Part shown: piece by piece, positions 50,726-56,209 of the stretch | How positions within the stretch are numbered: position 1 is the stretch's first letter | How the letters are laid out: every line of letters starts with the position of its first letter | NCBI GenBank assembly: GCA_902825995.1 | Contig: CADEDE010000010.1 | Span: 1-56,209 of the forward strand | Reading direction: 5' to 3' | DNA length: 56,209 nt | Origin: an uncultured Burkholderiales bacterium | GTDB taxonomy: Bacteria; Pseudomonadota; Gammaproteobacteria; Burkholderiales; Burkholderiaceae_C | Notes under the pieces: generated by a model | What the model saw: only the letters and a program-made list of their open reading frames with translations | The model's database searches: none | Told to the model about the DNA's origin: nothing | Position numbers and translations under genes: made by a program

Positions 50726-51532
50726 TCAGGCGTCACGCCGGGCGGCTGCCGCGGCCTGCTGTTCGGCGGCGCGAAAATCGTTCCAGGTGCGCGAGCGCAG
50801 GCGCGTGCGTGCGATCAGCGGCGCGAAGGCCGCTGTCTTGCGCGCCCAGGCGAATCGCAGCGCCGAGATCGACGTATCGCTGGTGAAGAGGTGAAAGCCG
50901 CGGCCATCGGAGAGAACGCGCCGGCCCAGCTTCGCCGCCAGGTACTCCAATGTGCGCAGGCGAAAAAATCCGATGTGCTGACCGCCGGCCGGGGCGTAAT
51001 ACCACCAGGCCGCGAGTGGCGGCGTCGGCGCGGGGATCAGGCTGGTCGAGACCAGCACCTGCGGCGCGCGCGCACACAGCTTGCGCATCTCGGCCAGCGG
51101 ATCGAGCATGTGCTCCATGACTTCAAAGGCGGTCAACAGATCGGCCGGCTCGTGGGCGCCGGCCTCGAAGCCGCGTGCCACCAGGTTGTCGCAGTAGCGG
51201 TCTTCCCAGCGCGCATCGACGCCGAGGTCGCGCAACATGCGCACCAGCAAGCCGTAGCCGCCGGCGCTGTCGATCACGCGGCCGCGCAATTGGCCGAGCA
51301 TGGCCAGCATGCGCACCACGATTCGCGCGCTGCGCCGGTTACGCTGCAGGATGCCGGTGTCGGCCGCGCCGATGGCGCTGCCATAGGCTTCGTCGAGCCA
51401 GTTCGGGGTTTCGGTCTGCACATAGCCGCAAACGTCGCACTCCTGGTATTCGACGCTGCGCCCGAGCACGGTGCCACTGAAGATCGGGCGTGCATTCGCG
51501 GTGCAGACGCGGCAGGGACGCACTCGGTTCAT
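50726..51532 (-). CDS. Class I SAM methyltransferase with N-terminal zinc ribbon
   Basis: 268-aa methyltransferase of the type found in surface-glycan clusters. The N-terminal zinc ribbon has CRVC and CDVCGYVQ pairs; the Rossmann part has a divergent motif I VIDSAGGYGLLVRML and motif II-like ADLLTAFEVMEHMLDPL. The normal E/DxGxGxG is altered to DSAGGYG. It overlaps the next methyltransferase gene (ATGA), so the two may modify the same glycan. The 70 bases before the DegT gene hold nothing recognisable. Confidence 0.86.
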   Translation of the reverse strand: MNRVRPCRVCTANARPIFSGTVLGRSVEYQECDVCGYVQTETPNWLDEAYGSAIGAADTGILQRNRRSARIVVRMLAMLGQLRGRVIDSAGGYGLLVRMLRDLGVDARWEDRYCDNLVARGFEAGAHEPADLLTAFEVMEHMLDPLAEMRKLCARAPQVLVSTSLIPAPTPPLAAWWYYAPAGGQHIGFFRLRTLEYLAAKLGRRVLSDGRGFHLFTSDTSISALRFAWARKTAAFAPLIARTRLRSRTWNDFRAAEQQAAAAARRDA

Positions 51533-52410
51533 CGTACCGTTGCGCGGCGCAGCACGGCGTACAGGCTGTCGCTGAGGGGAAAGCGGTCGCGCCATGACAA
51601 GCGCTCGACCTCGAGCCCGGCCTTGCGGGCCATCGCGCGCAGTGTGTCGGGGGTGAAATAGTTGACGTGGTCGGGCCAGCGGTAACCACACCAGCGCGCA
51701 CCGCGCAGGCTGCGGTTCCAGCTGGCGTGGTTGGGCACCTTGATCAGCACCCCGCCGCCTTCGCGCAAGGCATCGCGGCAATGGCGCAGCAGCGGCAGCG
51801 GCGCGATCTCGTGTTCGAGGAAGGACGACAGCACGATCACGTCGAGGCTGCCGGGCGCAAAGCCGGCCATGCCATCCACGGCGCTGGCGTGTTCGCAATG
51901 GCCGCCATACGGCGCCAGCGCCGCGTTCGACAGGCGGGCGAGTTCGGTGGACAGCTCGACGCCGTGCGGCACGCAGCGCCTGCGCAAAGCCGTGGGCATG
52001 CGCGTCATGACCCGTCCGAGCAATTCGCCCCAGCCGCAGCCGACATCGACCAGGTGCACGGCTGCGCCGTCATGCCGCTCGCGGGCCGCGCGGGCCGCAA
52101 GTGCGAGCGTCATGTCGGCCACCTTGTGGCGCTTGAATACGCTGCGTCGCAGGTGCTTGACCCAGTGGCTCAGCGCATAACGCAGCGGCTCGGCGCTGGC
52201 GCGCTGCTGCGATTCGCGGCGGTACGTGACCTGCCAAGCCAGGTCTTGCTTCAGGCTGTCGTAGCCGGGTGGGTTCTCGAGGAAGACGAAGCCGGTTTCG
52301 CGGCAGCGGCGCACGATCCAGGGGGCGGGCGCCAGGCCTTCGATCGCATCGGTGGCGGTGGCGTGCTCGGCCAGTGGGCAGACACGCGGCGCGGCGGTGC
52401 TGCTGCTCAT
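51529..52410 (-). CDS. Class I SAM-dependent methyltransferase
   Basis: 293-aa methyltransferase with motif I VDVGCGWGELLGRV (about residues 120-133), a motif IV region LDVIVLSSFLEHEI, and LREGGGVLIKVPNHASWNR, a segment common in methyltransferases of polysaccharide clusters. The C-terminal HVNYFTPDTLRAMARKAGL is also typical of that group. Start ATG overlaps the stop of the glycosyltransferase gene (ATGA). Confidence 0.88.
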   Translation of the reverse strand: MSSSTAAPRVCPLAEHATATDAIEGLAPAPWIVRRCRETGFVFLENPPGYDSLKQDLAWQVTYRRESQQRASAEPLRYALSHWVKHLRRSVFKRHKVADMTLALAARAARERHDGAAVHLVDVGCGWGELLGRVMTRMPTALRRRCVPHGVELSTELARLSNAALAPYGGHCEHASAVDGMAGFAPGSLDVIVLSSFLEHEIAPLPLLRHCRDALREGGGVLIKVPNHASWNRSLRGARWCGYRWPDHVNYFTPDTLRAMARKAGLEVERLSWRDRFPLSDSLYAVLRRATVR

Positions 52411-53141
52411 TCGACCCAGTGCTCGGCGATCCACGGCGCCGGCAGCATATGGCGCCAGTTGTCGTTGCGCTCACCGACCAGGGCGTCGGGCGGGTTGACC
52501 ACGCCGTGGAAGATCAGGATGCGCGCGCCTTCGGGGATCGACGGGGCGCGAAAGTGGTTCAGCGGCCAGCGCGGCACACAGTGGTATTTGTAGCTGCGGC
52601 ACCAGTCGGCCGGCCAATAGCCCAGCTTGCCTTGGCGGTGGATGAAGTCCGAGAGATAGGCCTGCTCGTGGCGGAAGTTTTTGCGCACCGCTTCGACATG
52701 GCTGCGAAACGAGGCCAGCACGTCGGCGTGCGCGCCCAGCTCGAAGCGATAGACGGAAGAATTGCCGGTGATGCGCCACGGCCGCTTCCAGTCGTGAATG
52801 ATCAGGAATTCTCCGGGCTGCTCGAAGAAGGGCGTGATGTCGCCGACGATCACGATGTCGATGTCGAGAAACAGCGCCGTGCCCTTCAGGCCGTGCAGGT
52901 CGGCCTCGAAGCTGGTGAGCTTTTTCCAGCCGCGTTCGGGGATGCCGTCGGGCAGCGCCAGGTCGGGAATCGGCAGGCATTGCACTTCGGTGCGGATGCC
53001 TTCGCTGCGGTCGGTGAGGCAGACGAAGCGGAACTCGCCGCGCAGGTGGCGGCGCACCATGGCGTACAGACGGTTGATGTATTCGGGTCCGTATTTGGCG
53101 CCCCATTTCATGCACAGAATGGTTCGGCCAGTCGAATTCAC
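52407..53141 (-). CDS. Glycosyltransferase-like protein with DxD motif
   Basis: 244-aa protein with a GT-A-type core: ILCMKWGAKYGPEYINRLYA, RFVCLTDRSEGI, the DxD metal site in LFLDIDIVIVGD, and FHGVVNPPDALV near the C-terminus. It is probably a nucleotide-sugar-dependent transferase in surface-glycan assembly. Start is GTG 53141, which overlaps the lapB stop (GTGA), so translation is coupled to lapB. The acceptor and sugar are unknown. Confidence 0.83.
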   Translation of the reverse strand: MNSTGRTILCMKWGAKYGPEYINRLYAMVRRHLRGEFRFVCLTDRSEGIRTEVQCLPIPDLALPDGIPERGWKKLTSFEADLHGLKGTALFLDIDIVIVGDITPFFEQPGEFLIIHDWKRPWRITGNSSVYRFELGAHADVLASFRSHVEAVRKNFRHEQAYLSDFIHRQGKLGYWPADWCRSYKYHCVPRWPLNHFRAPSIPEGARILIFHGVVNPPDALVGERNDNWRHMLPAPWIAEHWVE

Positions 53142-54274
53142 ATGGCCTCCACGCGTTGCGGCGGGTAGCTGTCCCAGCTGAGGCAGCCGGGGCACTGCCA
53201 GAAATAGCGCTGGGCCTCGAAGCCGCAGGCGGCACAGCGGTAGCGGTGCAGCGGCAGGGCGGCTTTCTCGACGACGGCGATCGCCGCGGGCTGCGGGCTC
53301 GGGCTGTCGCGCAACACGGCGGCGGCGGCGCAGAGTGTTGGCTGTTGTGCCAGCAGCGCGGCGTTGCGTTGGCGTTGGCGTGCGGGGTCGGCGTCGAGGC
53401 TGTTGATGGCGCGCAGCAGATCGAGCGAGGGCTGCTGCGCGTGCAGGGCGCTCAGCACCGTCAAGGCTTCGCTGGTTTGGCCGATCGCCGACGCGCTCGT
53501 TGCATAGTCCTGGGCGACCAGGAGGCTGAAAGCGCCCGGGTGGCGCAAGCGCAATTCCGTCCAGCTGGCCAGGGCCTGGCCATGCTGGCCCGCGCGCGCC
53601 TGGTGCTGCCCAGCCTGCACCCAGGGCCGGGGCGAGGCCGGCGAGGCTTCGCGGGCACGCGCTAGAGCCGCCTCGGCACCCGGCGCATCGCCGCGCTCGT
53701 CGGCCTCCTGCGCCAGTTCGCACCAGTGGTGTCCAATGCGCGAGGCGAACGATCCGGTGCCGGCACTCTCGAGCCGTGCTGCATCGTCGGTTGCGGCACG
53801 CCAGTCGCGCGAGCGCTCATGCAGTTGCAGCAGCGCCAGCCGGGCTTCGCTGTCGAAGGCCGTGCCGGCCAGTTCGCGATAGGCCTGCTCGGCGCGATCG
53901 AACAGGCCGGCCTTCAGGTAGTCCTGCGCCAGCGCGTTCTGTGCGCGTTCGCGCTCGGTGGTCGAAATGTCGGCGCGCTGCATCAGGTGCTGGTGCACGC
54001 GCACGGCGCGCTCGAATTCACCGCGGCGGCGGAACAGGTTGCCCAGCGCGAAGTGCAGCTCGGTGGTGTCGGGGTCGCCCTGCACGGCCTCGATGAAGGC
54101 GTCGATGGCCTTGTCGTGCTGTTCGTTGAGCAGCAGGACAAGGCCCTTGTAATAGGCCTTCGGCGAACTCTTCTCTTCGCGTTTCCACTGGCGCAGATCG
54201 AAGCGCGAGCCGATCCAGCCCAGCGCAAAGGCGATCGGCAGCGCGAGCAGCAGCCACTGCAGGTCGAAATCCAT
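53138..54274 (-). CDS. lapB: Lipopolysaccharide assembly protein LapB
   Basis: 378-aa inner-membrane-anchored TPR protein that regulates LPS synthesis in E. coli through LpxC turnover. One N-terminal span (LLLALPIAFALGWIGSRF) is followed by about nine TPR units (AYYKGLVLLLNEQHDKAIDA, ERAVRVHQHLMQRADISTTE), and the C-terminal rubredoxin-like zinc site CAACGFEAQ and CPGCLSW is intact. The ATG shares one base with the lapA stop (TGATG). Neighbours rpsA-ihfB-lapA are the conserved order. Confidence 0.95.
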   Translation of the reverse strand: MDFDLQWLLLALPIAFALGWIGSRFDLRQWKREEKSSPKAYYKGLVLLLNEQHDKAIDAFIEAVQGDPDTTELHFALGNLFRRRGEFERAVRVHQHLMQRADISTTERERAQNALAQDYLKAGLFDRAEQAYRELAGTAFDSEARLALLQLHERSRDWRAATDDAARLESAGTGSFASRIGHHWCELAQEADERGDAPGAEAALARAREASPASPRPWVQAGQHQARAGQHGQALASWTELRLRHPGAFSLLVAQDYATSASAIGQTSEALTVLSALHAQQPSLDLLRAINSLDADPARQRQRNAALLAQQPTLCAAAAVLRDSPSPQPAAIAVVEKAALPLHRYRCAACGFEAQRYFWQCPGCLSWDSYPPQRVEAM

Positions 54275-54591
54275 CAAAGGCCTTCGCGCGGCACGGCGGC
54301 TTCGGCGCCGAAGGTCGAGGACACCTGGGTGGAGGGCACGACCGTGGCCTGCACGCTGCCGACCGGCGCGGCGAGCTTGGCCACGCGGCGCTGGCGCCAC
54401 CAGCTCGGCACCATCGCCAGCACCCCGATCGCACAACCGGCGGCGAAGGCCGCGAGCACGACGATGACCATCGGCGTATGCCATTCGAAGCCGAAGAACC
54501 AGCGCACGGCCACCTCCTGCTGGTTGTTCAGCGCGAAGGCGAAGAGGGTGAAGAAGACGAAGGCCCGGACGAGCCAATTGAGTGCACGCAT
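54274..54591 (-). CDS. lapA: Lipopolysaccharide assembly protein A-like (DUF1049)
   Basis: 105-aa small inner-membrane protein with two spans (LVRAFVFFTLFAFALNN and MVIVVLAAFAAGCAIGVLAM) and a short cytoplasmic tail, as in LapA/YciS. The NNQQEVAVRWFFG loop between the spans is typical. LapA partners LapB in the control of LPS assembly. It lies 41 bases downstream of ihfB and is translationally coupled to lapB. Confidence 0.92.
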   Translation of the reverse strand: MRALNWLVRAFVFFTLFAFALNNQQEVAVRWFFGFEWHTPMVIVVLAAFAAGCAIGVLAMVPSWWRQRRVAKLAAPVGSVQATVVPSTQVSSTFGAEAAVPREGL

Positions 54592-54632
54592 CGGCGCGCG
54601 ATTCTACGGGGCCGTGGCGTGCGCCTTGGGCG

Positions 54633-54950
54633 TCAGGGCCGGCGGCCCGGCGCTGCGTCGGGCACCGGCACGTTGGCATCCACCGCTTCGCGCAGGGCCT
54701 TGCCCGGCTTGAAGTGCGGCACTAGCTTCTCGGGGATCGTGACCTGCGCGCCGCTGCGCGGGTTGCGGCCCAGGCGCGGCGGGCGGCGGTTGATCGAGAA
54801 GCTGCCGAAACCGCGGATCTCGATGCGGTGCCCGCGCGCCAGGGCGTCGGACATCGCATCGAGCATGGTCTTGACCGCGAACTCGGTATCGCGGTGAGCG
54901 AGCTGGCTGAAGCGTTCAGCCAGCGCAGCCACGAGGTCGGAGCGGGTCAT
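54633..54950 (-). CDS. ihfB: Integration host factor subunit beta
   Basis: 105-aa HU/IHF-family protein. The N-terminal [17 protein letters not shown], the beta-arm region [20 protein letters not shown] with the Pro that intercalates DNA, and [19 protein letters not shown] match IhfB. With IhfA it bends DNA at specific sites. It lies 27 bases after rpsA, the usual order. Confidence 0.97.
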   Translation of the reverse strand: MTRSDLVAALAERFSQLAHRDTEFAVKTMLDAMSDALARGHRIEIRGFGSFSINRRPPRLGRNPRSGAQVTIPEKLVPHFKPGKALREAVDANVPVPDAAPGRRP

Positions 54951-54977
54951 GCCGGGGCGCTGGTTGGGCGATAAGGA

Positions 54978-56209
54978 TCAGGCGTTGTCCTTGCCGCCGT
55001 CCATCTTCGCCCGCAGGAGCGCACCCAGGCTGGTCGTGCCGGCGTTCTCGCGCTCGGTGCTGGCCGACAGGCGCTGCATGGCTTCCTGCTGGTCGGCGCT
55101 GTCCTTGGCCTTGACCGACAACTGGATCGAGCGCAGCTTGCGATCGACGTTGACGATCATGGCTTCGACTTCGTCGCCTTCCTTCAGCACATTGCGCGCA
55201 TCCTCGACACGGTCGCGGCTGATTTCCGAAGCCCGCAGGTAGCCGGTGACATCGTCGCTGAGCTGGATTTCGGCGCCGCGGGCATCGACCGTCTTGACCT
55301 TGCCGGTGACCAGGGCGCCACGGTCGTTCAGCGTGGTGTAGGTGGCGAACGGGTCGCCATCCAGTTGCTTGATGCCCAGGCTGATGCGCTCGCGCTCGAC
55401 ATCCACGGCGAGCACCAGGGCCTCGACTTCCTGGCCCTTCTTGTAGTTGCGCACCGCGGCCTCGCCCGGCTCGTGCCAGGACAGGTCGGACAGATGCACC
55501 AGGCCGTCGATGCCGGCCGAGAGGCCGACGAAGACGCCGAAATCGGTGATCGATTTGACAGGACCCTTGACGCGGTCGCCGCGCTTGACCGTGGCGCTGA
55601 ATTCTTCCCAGGGATTGGCCTTGCACTGCTTCATGCCCAGGCTGATGCGCCGCTTGTCCTCGTCGATTTCCAGGACCATGACTTCGACTTCGTCGCCCAG
55701 GGCGACGATCTTGGCCGGCGAGACATTCTTGTTGGTCCAGTCCATTTCCGAAACGTGGACCAGGCCTTCGATGCCGGGCTCGATTTCGACGAAGGCGCCG
55801 TAGTCGGCGATATTCGTGACCTTGCCGAAGAGGCGCGTGCTCTGCGGGTAGCGGCGCGAAACGCCGTGCCAGGGGTCGTCGCCCAATTGCTTGATGCCCA
55901 GCGAAACGCGGTTTTTCTCGGCGTCGAACTTCAGCACCTTGGCGCTGAGTTCCTGGCCGACGGTGACGACTTCGCTGGGGTGACGAACACGGCGCCAGGC
56001 CATATCGGTGATGTGCAGCAGGCCATCGATGCCGCCGAGATCGACGAAGGCGCCGTACTCGGTGATGTTCTTGACCACGCCATGGACGATGGCGCCTTCG
56101 TGCAGCGTCTCCATCAGCTTGGCGCGCTCTTCGCCCATCGAGGCTTCAACCACAGCGCGGCGCGACAACACCACGTTGTTGCGCTTGCGGTCGAGCTTGA
56201 TGACCTTGA
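54978..56209 (-). CDS. rpsA: 30S ribosomal protein S1 (5' part cut by the window end)
   Basis: C-terminal ~410 residues of ribosomal protein S1, which binds mRNA and helps load it onto the 30S subunit. The frame is open to the window edge, so the start lies beyond it. Four S1 RNA-binding domains are visible, for example [60 protein letters not shown] and [20 protein letters not shown], corresponding to domains 3-6 of six. The end (DGGKDNA) is normal. An in-frame GTG at 56174 is internal and not the start. Confidence 0.97.
   Translation of the reverse strand, partial: KVIKLDRKRNNVVLSRRAVVEASMGEERAKLMETLHEGAIVHGVVKNITEYGAFVDLGGIDGLLHITDMAWRRVRHPSEVVTVGQELSAKVLKFDAEKNRVSLGIKQLGDDPWHGVSRRYPQSTRLFGKVTNIADYGAFVEIEPGIEGLVHVSEMDWTNKNVSPAKIVALGDEVEVMVLEIDEDKRRISLGMKQCKANPWEEFSATVKRGDRVKGPVKSITDFGVFVGLSAGIDGLVHLSDLSWHEPGEAAVRNYKKGQEVEALVLAVDVERERISLGIKQLDGDPFATYTTLNDRGALVTGKVKTVDARGAEIQLSDDVTGYLRASEISRDRVEDARNVLKEGDEVEAMIVNVDRKLRSIQLSVKAKDSADQQEAMQRLSASTERENAGTTSLGALLRAKMDGGKDNA

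Overview
The window is GC-rich, gene-dense DNA from a proteobacterium, most likely a betaproteobacterium of the order Burkholderiales. This rests on the gene orders smc-zipA-ligA, dapC-dapD-(PilT-like)-dapE and rpsA-ihfB-lapA-lapB, on protein sequences typical of the group, and on a palindromic intergenic repeat whose sequence I associate with Comamonadaceae-like genomes. The genus cannot be named from the sequence. I see no tRNA, rRNA, CRISPR array, insertion sequence or prophage.

Layout. (1) 87-5427, minus strand: lysine/diaminopimelate genes dapC-dapD-dapE with a PilT/PilU-type ATPase between dapD and dapE, preceded by a SET-domain gene and queF. (2) 5549-21200, plus strand: a PilZ protein, smc, a ZipA-like FtsZ-binding protein, ligA, a ROK sugar kinase, peptide deformylase, a large DUF6600/FecR-like exported protein, a metal-uptake group (small CxxC protein, outer-membrane barrel, ZnuA-like, ZnuB-like, no adjacent ATPase), a methyltransferase and a trypsin-like protein. 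(3) 21193-22546: divergent tesA and an ABC ATPase whose start codons share one CATG. (4) 22551-39697, minus strand: a 17-kb string of 15 genes with overlapping or nearly touching ends. (5) 39928-41712, minus: OsmC-like protein, alpha/beta hydrolase, and a stand-alone N-terminal domain of a TrhO/YceA-type protein. (6) 41775-46679, plus: dnaE and a patatin-like lipase. (7) 46684-56209, minus: rpsA (cut by the window edge), ihfB, lapA, lapB, then glycosyltransferases, methyltransferases, a DegT-type aminotransferase and a PglD-like acyltransferase for a surface glycan.

The most interesting part is region 4. In transcription order it reads: ApbE flavin transferase, HzsA-related lipoprotein with three CxxCH haem motifs, small haem lipoprotein, SH3b plus beta-barrel protein, second beta-barrel, TlpA-like thioredoxin, DUF4266 lipoprotein, DUF3570 barrel, unknown exported protein, two large TPR/helical-repeat proteins, TPR lipoprotein, small exported protein, one ExbB/TolQ, two different ExbD/TolR, and an AgmX/TonB-type protein. 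One TolQ, two TolRs, a TonB-like protein, TPR lipoproteins and outer-membrane barrels is the parts list of the myxobacterial Agl-Glt envelope machine. Here it sits in one apparent operon with extracytoplasmic redox proteins. I infer a proton-driven trans-envelope complex that handles or moves a redox-active surface assembly; its function is not known from sequence. One ExbD keeps the proton-carrying Asp and the other has Asn there, and the DUF4266 gene appears to have taken its start codon and first ~25 codons from the intergenic repeat.
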